From positions 434,001 through 498,000 of the forward strand of contig JAHEWK010000007.1 in the NCBI GenBank assembly GCA_020740775.1: DNA of 64,000 nt, given 5' to 3'. Below, piece after piece: positions 44,331 to 57,500 of the stretch (position 1 is the stretch's first letter; every line of letters begins with the position of its first letter). The notes beneath the pieces are model-generated. The model did not search any database. It was not told where the DNA came from and saw only the letters and a program-made list of their open reading frames with translations. The position numbers were made by a program, and so were the translations under genes. The stretch comes from Ilyonectria destructans (taxonomy: Eukaryota > Ascomycota > Sordariomycetes > Hypocreales > Nectriaceae).

Positions 44331-47300
44331 TCACATGTTGGTCTTGTCGAAGATGACCTTTTTGGCTAACAGCGTGTCAGTATAGGCCAATCCTGCTCTA
44401 GGGGTTTCAAGATAACTCACAAACAGGAAATGGTCCCCACTCGCTCCCATTCTCAGCCAAGTACACCTTGAACGCTCCATTTACCGTTTTGCTCTTCATC
44501 TCTCCAGCGGGGCCTGGCGCTCTTCTAAGATTGCTCAGCCGAGCGCACACACGTAGCATGCTGGCACCGGCAACGGTCACAATCGGGCGACCGAGACATG
44601 CATGAGGACCCCAGCCGTGGTGGATGTACAGATCATCCGGCCTGTCCAGCTTGATCTCGTATGGATCAGGAAACTTGGAAGGGTCCAGACCGGCGGTCAC
44701 AAAGTCTGTGAATATGGAGTCTCCCTTCTTCACAGGTACAACGCGAGGGCCGTCTCTCAAGTCTGCTGAGTCTGCAACGACGGTTCGGAGAAGCCCGAAG
44801 GCTGGAGTGGAGAGGCGGAAGCTGTTGTTTGTAAGCAATGCTCTTATTGTATGGGACAATTTGGGAAATGAGACACGTACCCTTCCAAGGCGTACTTCTT
44901 CAGCTTCTCGAAGGCTTCCGGGTCGTCCGACATCGCAAGCTTCTGGATTGCAGGCCAATGAGAGTAGTACTTGTCAGACAAGTACAAGTCAATCATCTGA
45001 GCCCACTGGGCATCCAATTAGATAGATCCGCAATATTCACAACGGGAATCATTTACTTACACCCTGCGCCTGGGTAGCACATGCTGCTGCTGCAGTGGGA
45101 ATAATTGTCCATACAGCCTCGTCGACCTCTTTTCCGGACCCGAGCAGTCTATCGACTAGTTCCGCGCCGTAGCTTCTTAGAACTCCATCACTGGAGACCA
45201 TTCGCAGCACATGACGCAGGGAAGGGAAGCTTTGCGCTCTAACCCCCGCAACCGTCGGTTGCATTTTCTCGCCAAGCGTTTTCGTGTCTGCTGCAGCGAC
45301 AACACGATTCTTGAATGACTGCGCAGTGTCTAAGTCGAGGAAGACGTACCCGAAGAGATTAGCAAGCGCATCACTTAGCACCCTACCTGTGTAGCCTTCG
45401 GGTCCCGCCCCATCTTCCTGGAGAGGAATGTCGAAAAATCGCGCGGTAAAATGAGCGTGGACAAGGTTTCCAATGCTTTAGACGTTATTAGCTCAACGAC
45501 CGGGACGGTTCCGACTCTCACGCTTACTCTCTTACTATGTCCACTTGATAGGATTCGCCGATCTTGCGGCTATGCTGGCGCAATAGCTTGGCGGTGATGG
45601 CCTCGTAAAACTGTCTCACTTCCTCGAGGCCGTTCTCTGGACTGTAGAGGCACTTCTGGACAAAATTTCTTTGTTCGGTATTCGCCGGGGCTTCTCCGCT
45701 GAGCATGTAGTCATGGTGGGTTAGTTGGAACGTGTGATTGCCCCCTGCTGAATTGTGAGTCTTGACACAGCGGTTAGAATTTACATGGGGATATCTCACA
45801 TGGTACATGAAAGCGCTCCTGATCGCCCAGAACATCCACCACCCCCTGCCACGTAGTTATCGGAGCCGGCGGCCCAACGAACGAAGGCTTGCTGAAGTCA
45901 AACTTCTGCGAGGTACCGAGCTTCTTGAAGGTCTCAAGGTTTGCTTCGGGTGTAGTGAAGGGATATAGAGCGTAGACGCTATTTGCGCGGTACCACCCAG
46001 GGAACGCCCGCATCAAGAGCTTGTACATCACTCCGCCGCCAGCAACGTCAAAATTAGAGCTAACCTCCGTGTAGCTGCTTCCGCGTCAGAGTAGTGCAGA
46101 CGATAATTTTAAACCAGGTGTCTTACCCGAAGCTAGTTAGGTTTGATGGGCTGTAGTCGATCGTGAAAAACCTATCACCGCGCACGAGGGCAACAGCATC
46201 GGACAGGATCGCAAATGAGGTAGTGAATCCAGGACACAATCCGGAGCCCGGCACCATGGGCTTCTTGGTCTCTTCAGCTACAATCCCTGGATAGAGTTCG
46301 ACGTTGTCTGGATGTCCATACAACGCCTCCACTATTCCTTGTCAGCGTCGTCCCATCAATCACACGGCCTAGAAATTATCATCTTACGCGCTTCAGCGAC
46401 ATGCGGATCCGGATTAATGTCCGCTAGGCAGAGTCAGCACGAGTCACCACTCACATACATATGGCTAGAGACTTACTAAAATTCGTGTATGGCTCCAACT
46501 TGAAGAACAGCCTGAATTCATTCAACGTCGCCAAACCCCATTGACGCCCTTGCTGTATCCCGTAGACCTCCAGGGCCTTGAAAATACGGGGAACATTTCT
46601 AGCTCCAAAGGCTCCTATAATGAGAGAGATATTTGTAAGTACACTTGGCTGGTCGGCGGCAACAAAGCCCATTGCGGGAATACTTGCCGGAAACATTCTC
46701 AGTTCCTTCTTGCAGAAGCCGAACTAACTCAGCATCTGGAAATGTCCCATCTTCTTGCCGTGTAAGACCACCAAAGGTCCACTTCTCCGGATCTCCTGGC
46801 ACACTGGAGGTCCATTTGCGGAGCCCTTGAAGGAACTCGTCGGGGGACATTGTAGCTTAAGGACGTATGTGGTCAGTGTTATGACGAGGATTCTTTGCGG
46901 AGTTGTGAATGATTTACCGGGATCGGCACTGGGACCGAATACTTCCTTGAAAAAGCCATTCGCCCAGGCTTCGTCTTGGCTACTCACAGCGCTATGCCAC
47001 CTATATATCATGTTAAATTCGACGCTTACCTGATTCCCGATTCCCCGAGGAGTCCCCTGCGAATCAAAGACTTGACTGAAATCCTCTCGGGGATCGAGTT
47101 TCCAGTCAGAAGGGACGGGATTTCGGTTGAGATTTAGAATAGTCCGGAGGTAGTCTGACAGGATCATATTCACAAAGAGGCCACATGTGACACTGCAGAC
47201 AGCGAAATTAGCTGAATATATTCCTTAATTCAGGGCAAAGAACATACAGTCTCCCGGTCTGGAACAGATCGTTGTCGCGCTTCAGCTGTGCTTTGTCGTA

Positions 47301-48373
47301 ATCTGGATCGCCATTCGTCACGCCTTGGGCCAGGCTGAAACGCCCGTCCTCGTTGATGGTCGCCAATTCTCCAACTATGTAGTTGTGGAAACGATTGAAG
47401 GCGATAATCAGAGCACAAACCCCAGGAGGTTGCGTAAGAAATCTGTCTTCGGCAAAGACATCATTCTTCAGCCGCCCATCCTTGAAAGTCCGGACCTTGG
47501 TTTGCTCTTCCATGTTTTTACCGTAGAGAGGAGACAGATCAAGATATGATGAGTTCCTCAACTTGTTGATGTCTTTCTCATCGGTATGGAAGAGATATAT
47601 AAGCATGTTAGCTATCGTTTAGACTAAATAAGTTTTATATTTGTATGTACCATGGATTATGATGGTTGCAAGATAGAAGAGACAGCTTGATACTTTGCTG
47701 GGACTCTCCCTTGGAGGGTCGTTTCGGGCCATGACAGCTACGACACGTAAGCTTCTGTTCAGAAATTAATATTTACTTCAGAAAAACAGCTTACTGTCAA
47801 AAATGAGAGATGGGTCAGGAAGGATAGAAGTCCGTTTGTGCCTCGACACCACGCTTTGAGCGTAGTGACTTCCCGCCGCGCCGATGTGAGGGTATAAAAT
47901 GTTCTACGGAATTAATGAGTGAAATTCCGGATGTGTCAGTAGAAGAGTGGCTTGAGCCTTACGTTGTTAGACCCGTCAGCGGAGCGGTACCTGAACTCAT
48001 CGCCCAGGTACGAAAGGGGCGGATGTAGAAGGTTGTCCCACAACCTGTTAATGAACGTCGCGTCGAGGTCGTTCCTAGCCGTAGAGCCACTGGGTAGCGC
48101 CGCTGCGAGTTGGATGATGTTTTCAACCTATGCAAAATGTCAGTACTCTTCGGCTCAAGAACATAAAACAAGACTAAGGCCACGTACGAAGTACTCGCGA
48201 TCATCTACTATGCCACCGGCCAAGGCTACCTCGGTCCCCTCATGGAGAATGCGCAAATCTGGCCCGATGCGGCCAGCCTGGCTGAGGATATCGCGACGAA
48301 CTTCATTGAAGAGACTAGCCAAATTCGCCTTTACGTCTTGTGCTTTGCCGGCTAGGCTTTTGTTTGCGGCCAT
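44331..48373 (-). CDS. Psi-producing oxygenase: fatty acid heme dioxygenase/peroxidase fused to P450
   Basis: Multi-exon gene (about a dozen short introns; exact borders not all resolved) for a protein of about 1,100 aa, the Ppo length. N-terminal animal-peroxidase-type dioxygenase converts linoleic or oleic acid to 8-hydroperoxide: SSYLDLSPLYG, proximal-side YRWHS with catalytic Tyr and heme His. The C-terminal P450-like domain isomerises it to diols: heme loop GWGPHACLG keeps the Cys, so this resembles PpoA-type bifunctional enzymes rather than PpoC-type ones that lost the thiolate. Products are psi factors, oxylipins that set the balance of sexual and asexual sporulation. Start at 48373 is the first Met after an in-frame stop. 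The intron near 47601-47650 has a doubtful acceptor inside a conserved HD-L-F-H-T block, see findings. Confidence 0.9.
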
Positions 48374-49543
48374 CTTCTCGATTTTGGATGCTTTTGAGGA
48401 TGCTATTCAGATGGCGGAATAATCGCGGTTGAAGTCCGAGTTGTGGCTTTGTAACCCAGACAAAGGTTCAGGGAGATAGAAAAATATAAGTCAGACGGCA
48501 TAGATTCACATGCATTCACATGCATTCACATGCAGGCCATACGCAGCAATGGGGATATCGGCTGTGACCAGACCATCGTGAAATCATACCTCCCTACCAG
48601 ACCTATTTCTGTTTCACATGTTAAATCTAATCTTTGAGCGGAAGGAATGCCCTCGAAATTGGTCAATCTAATGGATTCCAAGCCAATCGTCCGGTCTTGA
48701 CCTGACTGATGACAATACTCTCAAAGCCCGACATTCCGTGGCCTTCTGGCAAGGCTGAATGTAATCCGAGCCGCGCATCATATTAGCTTCAGCTCACATA
48801 GCTGTGTGGCATCGCAGTCCTAAAGTCTATTCCTCGTATTGTATTGCCGTATCACATGCGTTGATGAAAGTCCAAAGTCAAATGTGACATAAGGTTCATC
48901 GAGACATACATATGAATGAAATTTTCCTTACGAGTTAAGGTAAAAGAATTCGGAACATAGATAGGATGTTATATTCTTTGAGCTCCTCCCAGCCAATAAC
49001 GACCACGAGTGGCGGCTTATGTATCACAGCGATCGTGTTCAATGGCTGTCTAATCTTAGCAAACATCAGCTATGACGCCCTCCATACGTAAAGCCACACA
49101 ACTGAACCTTGATCCAATATGACTCTGATTTCACATGTCTCTCCATCGTTTGTAACGGATAATTCCGAGTTATTGACGTACCTACATCAAAATGACATTA
49201 GGAATACAGGCTCTAGAAAAGAAATGCTAGTCAAACCAAAGGGCCAAAAATAGGAATCCTCGCAATGTTCAGGTTAGACTTTAACTCGATTGCTATTTGT
49301 CTCTTCTATTCGTTCAGTTTGTTGTGCCACAACTTGCACGGGGTGTTCAGGTCTATCGGAAATGTTATGTAACAAAGTCAGTAGAGATTGTTCTGAAAAA
49401 GGCTAATTTGTCATACGTCAGCGTGCTTTATCGTAAGCAGTTCTGCCACATTTTCCTGGGCTTGATGACGATAAAAGGCGGCCTCGCAGGCCAACGTGTC
49501 TACGCTTTCCTCACTGTTAGTAGTGATCCAGATTCTTTCTACC
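48374..49543. other. Divergent promoter region of Ppo and DUF2235 genes
   Basis: A 1.17-kb region with a 10-bp triplet repeat at 48504-48533. Otherwise nothing recognised. Confidence 0.5.
48504..48533. repeat. 10-bp unit, three perfect copies
   Basis: ATTCACATGC repeated three times, 131 bp upstream of the Ppo start. Each unit holds CACATG. May be chance slippage or a clustered regulator site. Confidence 0.85.
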
Positions 49544-51212
49544 ATGGCACAGGAGACATTCAAACTCGCAAGCTACAAGCGCATCATTATTTGCGCAGAC
49601 GGCACGTGGATTTCGTCCGATGAAGGCAATAAGTCGGTGCCTTCTAACGTCGCTAAGATTGCTCGAGCAATTTCCAAGACTGGTCTTGACGCCGATGGCA
49701 ATCTCGTGAAGCAGATAGTCTTCTACCAGTCAGGCCTTGGAACTGGAGACCTCCTAGTCCAGAAAGCCATATACGGTGAGAGATCGACTTGAATCTGCCT
49801 CTCCACTTTCCCTCCAACAGGTTTACTCATGTGGTGTTTCTCTTACAGGTGCTATCGGTCAGGGACTTGATACTGAGGTGCTTCAACTCTACGATTTCAT
49901 CTCCAACAACTACGAAACTGGCGATGAACTGTTCTTCTTCGGTTTCTCTCGCGGCGCGTTTACTGTGCGCTCGGCCGCCGGCATTGTGTCTGATGTCGGT
50001 GTCTTCTCTCCAGTAAACATGACACGCTTCCCGGAAATGTGGAGGGCGTACCGCGCGAATACGGGCGGTCAGCCCTTCAGGAAATCAGAGTGGTATATGG
50101 ACAATAAGGAGAAGCTGAACTTGACAAATGCCCCGATCAAGGTTGTTGGTGTTTGGGAGACGGTTGGAGCCTTGGTACGCGTCACAGGCCGTCGTGACAT
50201 TGTAACCCACTTGACTGACATTTGCACATCTAGGGAATTCCAAATTGGCCGTGGGTGGGTTTAGCAATAAAACTTGGCATCCCAATCAACCAGCAGTACG
50301 CATTCCACAACACAAATGTTTCAGAAAGTGAGCATCAGGGGAAGTGTGTTCGCCGAGGTGATGTGGAAGCTAAACCATGCGCAGATCTGGAATACGCCTT
50401 CCAAGCCCTCGCCATTGACGAACAGCGAACTCCTTTCATTCCTACCCTCTGGCGCAAGACCGGCGGTGGCCCTACCAAAGATCTGCAACAATGCTGGTTT
50501 CCCGGCGTCCACGGCAATCTCGGCGGCCAAGCAGAAGACCCACGTTTCCTTGGTGACCACGAAGAAATCGGTGATAACTCGTTTGCGTGGATGGTGAGAA
50601 TTATTTATATTTTTAAACTCTACTGATCTGCCCCGCTAGCTTATCGTGATCTTAGCAAGCTAACTTTCCGGGCCCTAGGCAGATAATCTCTCCGGTATGC
50701 TCACCTTCGATAGCGCTGCCATCCAGATCCTCATCGAGGAGCACCGGCGCGCGCTAAATAGAGTCGAAGCCATGCAGAACATCACCAATGGCTGGGGCTG
50801 CGGGCCGATCGTCAGTAACTTCGCCGGGTTGGTGGGCGCTTTCTTCTCTCTCCTCGGGAGGACAGACCGGAAGCCCGGCGAATATCTGCGGGACCCGGCC
50901 GACGGCTCTGCTGGCCGCACAAATCAGTCCTTCCACCCGATAGTGCGGATTCGCAAGCTCAAGCTGCAGAACTACAATCCCATGGCACTGAAAGGATTTA
51001 AACTGCAGGAACCCCATGGCGGCGCGGGGTGGGAGTGGGCAAAGACCGGTGTACAGGTGATGCCGGAGTATATCCTTCGGCCGAAACCTATGAGTGTAGC
51101 GTACGAGGAGGGCGGGAGAACAAAGTATGGGATTCAGAATAGCTTATCGAGGCGCATATGTCCGGCAGACATCTTATCGGAATTGGACAAGGATAATGGG
51201 ATCAATGAATGA
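49544..51212 (+). CDS. DUF2235 (Tle1-like alpha/beta hydrolase) protein
   Basis: Five exons (49544-49775, 49849-50174, 50234-50327, 50385-50593, 50679-51212) sum to 1395 nt, 464 aa. Typical features: opening strand RIIICADGTW, YQSGLGTG, the turn GAIGQGLDTEVLQLYDFIS, nucleophile elbow GFSRGAFTVRS, VGVWETVGALG, and FPGVHGNLGG carrying the likely catalytic His. The same domain is found in bacterial Tle1 phospholipase effectors, but fungal members are largely uncharacterised single-domain proteins. Met at 49544 is chosen because the family starts just before KRIIICADGTW. No signal peptide. Lipase or phospholipase activity is inferred from family only. Confidence 0.9.
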
Positions 51213-53039
51213 TTGATTCCAGGAAAAAGGACGCGTCGGGAGACGCCGAGGCTAATGAGCACTACACTCTGTACATGCTTCTCAAGTTGTTCAAACGTTC
51301 ACGCCATTTTTTGTAACCATCTAGACGATCTGACCACCACTCAGACGTTGGGGCCGTCATCTTTTCAATAGTCCAGAATGTGTTAAGTACCCGCCGGGGC
51401 GGTCGCTGCAGGCTGCATTAATAATAAAATCACGCTGATCAAACCTGTCTTCGCACACGAATCGAAGTCAACACAAGAGGATTTTGTGTTTGCATTGTGC
51501 CTCAGTCATGAATCCGGGCGCTTTGATGATTTCGCTGAGAATAAGTCAGTGGGGGCAGTAATGGCCACCCCCGGTCCGGCCACCCACCATCACATCAACT
51601 GCTCAAAGAGCTTCCAACGCCACAGCTCGATCAATTTTTACAGGAGCTCAGCAGTGCTACCCTTTGGTATGGAGCTGGACTGCCTTCTTTTGACGACAGA
51701 AGCAAGATCACGCTGATGCAAAAATGACGTTCCATGACAACGAGCCATTAGGCTCCCACACATCAATATCAACAATAACTCGTCGTATGCAATTCTGCTT
51801 GTCCTCAACAGCGAGGACTGATGGAGGACGTAATAGAGGATGTAATGGAAAACATAACAGCAGCGTCGACCAAACCAGGGCTCCGCTGCGGCCAACCCAG
51901 CGTTACAGTGCTATCGCCTCGCAGGTCGGGCGGAAACTTTCGAGCCGGTTCGCCATGGTCTGTGGTGGTCTTTCGTACGCTGGATGTACAACAGTGTCTC
52001 CCTGAGGTATTTGCTGAGATAAATAGCGCGGAGTCGGTCGATCACCTCTATCATCCAAGTGGTGACAGAGAATGAGATGACTTTAGCATCTGATAGCCCC
52101 TGCACTGTCAATTAGACTCTCCAGACCAAGAGGGTTGGTAGGTCTACATCGTTGCCGATGAGCTCATAGGCTCTCAGGTAATGCGACAAATTGCCTCTTT
52201 TGTTCTCGTGCATTGGAGCATCCCTTTGTGGCACCCAACTATGTAACCTAAGCCACTCAATCCTCCATCCCGCTCCATGTGGCACTCATCTTCGACGCAC
52301 ACCCTTGCACCTTGTCGTCTAGAGCAAGTCTTGGCGTGCCCCTGAGTCCCTGGGCCATATCTCGTTCGGGCTGGCCTAATGCGGGGACAATTGTTTGATC
52401 CGCTCCTCGTGCCGAGATCCGACCGTGTTGTGTGCCTGCTACTATCACAGCCCCATGGTGCGAGACGCTTGGATACGACTCTGCTAACGCACCATGCCGT
52501 CAACGCGTTGTTACTCCAGCACGGCTCCCCCAACGGATGACACCACAACAAAGCACCATGTCCTTCATTTGCGCTCCTCCCATCTCTCAATCCCCCGAAC
52601 GGAAAAAGCCTCAAAAGGCCGACATAGTCGGTAGTGTCCGAGCGGGGTGGAAACGGTGAGAAAGCAAGCCCCGTCTCCTCCAGCATGGCCGCATGTTTGC
52701 TTCTTCTTGTCCCACCATTCTAGTCTCCTTACCCACCTCCAAAACCCTGTCGCGGCTGTTACAGAAATCCAACCTGTAGGGAAGTGCCATCAGTCACCCG
52801 TCTATTCGTTCTTGGCCGTTCCGCATTACCCGTCCCTCGGATAGGGTGAGTGCCATGCAGTCTTTGTCCAAAAGGGCTGCTTTGGCTGCCGACAATTAAT
52901 AGTTCCCTAAGCCTCCGGAAGTAGAAACTAAAGGACCGTCTTTAAGGCTGCGGTATTTGGCTGAGCAGCGAGTCACTTGCCTGCATAGAAAGGGCGGCGT
53001 TCTCTTTCTTCGGCTATTACAGATTACTTCTCTTCTGAA
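51213..53039. other. Gene-poor stretch, 1.8 kb
   Basis: No gene recognised. A short protein-like frame (about 51580-51725, plus strand, containing QLLKELPTPQLDQFLQEL) may be the remnant of a gene; its family is unknown. Confidence 0.4.
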
Positions 53040-53525
53040 GAGTCTCTAGAAAGTTTTTATATGATACAATAGAAGATAAAAGTCGCTATCTATTCTCTTT
53101 TTTCTTTACATTATCTTTTTTAAGAATTAAAATTTTATATTCTATTATTGAAATTTAAGGTGAATCTCTTTATAAAACTATATGAAGTTAATATATTAGT
53201 AATATATATTAATAGGGTTTTTCTAATATAAGCTAATTCTATTCATCTTAATATAAATTTATACTTAAAAGTTTTTATATTTATAGGTAATTTATTAGTT
53301 AATATTAATACTTTACTTAAGAAACTATTAGAATAAAATATTTAATAACCTCTTATATTATGTAATAAATCTATCTTATAACCTGAATAATATATAGTAT
53401 ACTACTAATAAATTAATAGCTATTATTTAATATTAAATAGATTATATAGTAGTAACCTTAATTTCAAAATACTATAAATTTTAATACAAAATAACTTAAG
53501 TTGTTAATATTAGCTATAAGATAAA
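53040..53525. repeat. AT-rich island, probable RIP-mutated transposon fragment
   Basis: About 490 bp of almost pure A/T with sharp edges, flanked by sequence of normal composition, and dominated by TA dinucleotides. This is the signature left by repeat-induced point mutation on an old repeat. No open frame survives, so the original element cannot be named. Confidence 0.75.
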
Positions 53526-54055
53526 AAGGGATAAAAGCTGGACGTCTATAGGATAGATGGTTGCTATTTTAGCCAACTGGCCCCGCTTGAAGACCGAGAT
53601 GCAGAGAACTTATGAATAATGCCTCTCTTGCCACCTCACAACTTAAATGAGGCTTCTTGTGAATGCAAATTCTAGCACATGGGACATGTGTGCAATGAAA
53701 CTCCTAAGGATATCAGTTCTCACTCGTAGAAGAAAACCAATCAAACTGCGCTGATAGCACACAGGGGGCCTATGGTGCGCCGCGGGGAGTGGTTATATTG
53801 AAACGCTTGACGTCATTCTTACATCCATGCAACTACAGGTAATCTAATTACATGTGATACACGTCCCGAGTCGAGGGCATACATGCGCTGATCAAATCCC
53901 ATCTCAAAAGTCCACACTGGATCTCTTTGGAGCTTGGAGGGCAATGAAGCATGCACTACTTAACCAGTCGTCGGAGTAGGGATCAGGACGCAGGATGTAA
54001 GCGCTTGGCAGTTACTGTCTTGTAACGTTAGCAGTACGGGGGTCGTTTTACGGAG

Positions 54056-54115
54056 TTACGTCTGGTAATAGTTCGTAGGTACATTGAGCTCGGTAACTAA
54101 GTTGTATTGATAGCT
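54056..54115. repeat. Repeat block shared with the retroelement relic at 61.3 kb
   Basis: The 60-bp block (including TACGTCTGGTAATA and GGTAACTAAGTTGTATTGAT) matches 61323-61382, where the same segments read TACATCTGGTAATA and GGTAACTAAGTTATATTAAT. The shared cores differ mainly by G-to-A changes. Probably part of an LTR; this copy is little mutated. Confidence 0.72.
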
Positions 54116-54163
54116 GAGGAGCTGTGCCTGGCAGAGGTACACTCCCCGGTCGACTATATACTA

Positions 54164-54218
54164 GCGATCCAGTGAGGATCACTGGGATCACTACGTGATC
54201 CTGGTGATTCTGGATCGC
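54164..54218. repeat. Imperfect inverted repeat (hairpin)
   Basis: The outer arms GCGATCCAG (54164) and CTGGATCGC (54210) pair perfectly. Inner GGATCAC and GTGATCC also pair around a TAC loop, with a few unpaired bases between. It lies just beyond the LTR-like block, so it may be an element end, a foldback element or a terminator-like hairpin. Confidence 0.7.
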
Positions 54219-54502
54219 AGTGTTGCATATTTTTAATCTTTTGGCTCTTGAATGATTCGTCATTTCAAACTGCGGATGACTCTTAACCCAATTTTGCACC
54301 CCCTGAGCGCTCGGTACCCCATAATCGCGTATGGAGTTGAAGGCTTAGATCTTCCGTTTTTTAGTCAACCTTGGAAGAAATTTGGCTCTGAACAACTTAG
54401 GCATATTGCTTACTTCAATGCACATCAAGTCGCCCATTCTTTTCTCGTCGCATAAGCGTTTCAGCGACAAAATTTATTAACAGACGCATTCTCACACTCA
54501 TC

Positions 54503-57500
54503 ATGTCACCAACAGACGAAGCTGTTGACCAAACCCAAGCGAACGACCCGTGTCGAGCCCTCCTGCTGAAAGCCCTCAGCGACAAACTCGATGCTAAGTT
54601 CGAACACACGAATGCCACCGAGGGCGGCAACAAAGCGATTAGAGTGAGCCGCGAGCTGCTCGACGCCGTGTCGGAGAACGATCCAGCACGTATGGACATG
54701 ATGTACAACCTCAGAGTTCAACTTAGTGAGATGTACAACTGCACGGGTATGTTGAAATACTTGCAAGATTCCATTGACGTGGCTCGCACGGCTCTTGGGT
54801 CGACTCCCGAAAGCGACCCCGGCTGGTTTGCTAGGCTGAACGGCCTTGCGGTTCGACTCCACAAAAGATACCAGCGTGCTGTAAATAGGGAGGAACTGGA
54901 AGCCTCCATCGCGGTAGCTGACCGGGTTGCCGCGGCCACCCCAGAATACGATCCGGCCTGGGCTTCCAGGCATCCCAACCTCTCCGTCCAACTCGGTTAC
55001 CAATACTATCAAACTGGAGTATTGGAAGATCTCGAAAAAGCCATCAATACTTTGCGGAGAGTCGCGAAGTCCATCCCGAAGGATCATCTTGACGGAGCCC
55101 TCTGTCTACGCGGCCTTGGGGTCCGGCTCAACGATAGGTACTTGCGTACTGGGAAGATGATCTCAATGAAGCTATTCGTATAGGCCGGGAGGCGGAGGGA
55201 ATTACACCAAAGGACCACGGGAGTCTACCCACACTCTGGAGCAACCTTGGAATGTGTCTTGGCAATAGATACTCCCGAACAGGTCTGATGGAAGATCTTG
55301 ACAATGCCATTGGAATAATTCGCCAGGCATCGACAAACTCCGGACGATGACGGCAACGATGGCAACGACGGCGAACCCGAAGGCTCACTTCGATATGGCT
55401 GGACTCGAGAATAACCTCGGACTCTTACTCGGCAAGAAGTATGCGCGAACCAAAACAAAGGAGATTCTCGACGAAGCTATCGTTGCGGCTCAGAAGTCAA
55501 TACAGGTAGTCCCAGAAGAACACGTCGGACGGCCACTCCTATTGAACAATCTCGGACTACGGCTCGGCGAAAAGTTCTTGTTGGAGAACAGAGTACAGGG
55601 CCTTGATGAAGCTATCGAATTGTATCGCCAGGCCGTGGAGGCAATGACAGACCACCCTTACCGTGCTGCATGGTTCGTAAACCACCGCAACTTGCTGGAT
55701 GAGAGATACCCTCACACTCGACTAGAACATGACCGCGAGAAAGCTATTCAAGTATCCCGGGACGCCATGCATGCCACATCATCGGACGATCCCGCTCGAT
55801 GTGCATTGCTGAAGGGCCTCGGAGACCAGCTTCTCAACAGATATCGGCAGGATAAAAGGGCCGAAGACTTTTCGGAGGCGATGAAATGCTTTCAAACTGC
55901 CCTGTATCATGAGGTGTCTCCTATTAGCGACCGCATCGCCGCTGGTCGCCAACTTCTCCTGTCTCCAGCAACGATGGAGGGAAGCCCCAGTCCAGATACA
56001 GACAAGGCTGCTGAGGCTACTATCGATCTAGTTACCTTTCTTGCTCCCAAGTCTCTACAAATCACGGATAAGCAGTTTCTCCTTTGGCAGGTCGTTGGAT
56101 TCGCTTCAGATGCCGCGGCTGTTGCGCTGGCTGTTAACAGGGGGCCTCTCGAGGCGATAGCGCGTCTTGAAAAGGGCCGTGGTGTCCTCGCAAGCTCTCT
56201 TCAAGATCTACGCACAGATATCTCCGTGCTGAAACAGAAGCATCCAGAGTTGGAGCGTTCCTTCGTCGACATCCGAGATACACTGGACGGATTGTACCAG
56301 ACCGATCTCCTAGCTGGCGTCGCGGACGAGTCCACCCGGTTCCTCCAGACCAAGGTCGACGAACGCCATGAAGCCGACAAGCAAATGTTGCTTCTCCTTG
56401 AGGATATTCGTGCCAAAGCTGGCTTCGAGCGGTTCCTCCTCCCGTTGTCTGAAGCCGAGATGCGGAAGGCAGCATCACAAGGGTCTATCATCATCGTCAA
56501 TATCAGCATTTTCCGATGCGATGCTTTGGTCATCGAGGAGTCTGGGATAAAGGCGGTTCCCCTGGACTGCCTTACTCGTTAAGATGTCTTGGATCGGAGC
56601 TCGCGTCCGCGGTCTTTTGAAACGCTTGCCTGGCTCTGGAGCGACATAGTAAACCCGGTGTTCGAGACCCTGGGGCTCAACAAGCCTCCTTCTGAAGATT
56701 CCCCGAAACACATCTGGTGGATTCCCACAGGGCCACTCGTCGGCTTTCCGCTTCAAGCAGCAGGATACCCCCTGGAGCCCGGCTTCAATACAGCACTTGA
56801 CAGAGCCATCTCATCGTACAGTTCGACCATTAAGACAATTATACACAGTCATGAACAGCCCATGCAGGAGATGCCAGCCGCAGGACTCGACCAAGCTGTT
56901 ATCATTGCCATGCCTCAAACTCCAGGCCAGAATCCCCTTTCCAACGCGGAAGACGAGAGGAAAGAGGTGCACCGGATTTACACAGAGATGGGACTACGTC
57001 CAGTTCCACTCCGACCCTTCAGGGGTGAAGTCTTATCGGCGTTACAAGACTGCAAGGTGTTCCATTTCGTCGGACACGGCAATAGCTGCCAGTGAGACCC
57101 GCTACAGAGTCATCTCCTACTTCAAGACTGGGAAGAAAGCCCCCTAACTGTGGAGAGGATGATGGAGACAAACGTCGGTTCCAGGTCCCCGTTCCTTGCC
57201 TATCTCTCAGCCTGCCGGACAGGTCAGATACGGCACGAGGCATCAGTGGACGAAAGCATCCATCTCATGACTGCTTTCCAACTAGCAGGATTCCGACATG
57301 CAGTGGGTACCCTTTGGGAGGTCGATGACGAGCAATGTGTGTCCATTGCCAAATCGACGTACGAGTTTCTGCAGCAGAATGGCATACGTGACTCATCTGT
57401 GAGTAGCGGGCTTCACCGAGCTCTCAGGGCGAGTCGAGATGAGTGGGTGAAAAGTGTCAAACATCGCCGAAGCACCAAAGTAGAGGATGGCAGGGACATC

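Larger units (their letters stand above)
53526..54502. other. Intergenic with repeat block and hairpin
   Basis: Region between the AT-rich island and the TPR-CHAT pseudogene. It holds the repeat block at 54056-54115 and the inverted repeat at 54164-54218, listed separately. No gene. Confidence 0.55.

Noticed and set aside
52610..52680. Possible tRNA-like sequence near 52630
   Set aside because: No pairing acceptor stem or standard T-arm; no tRNA gene was identified in the window.
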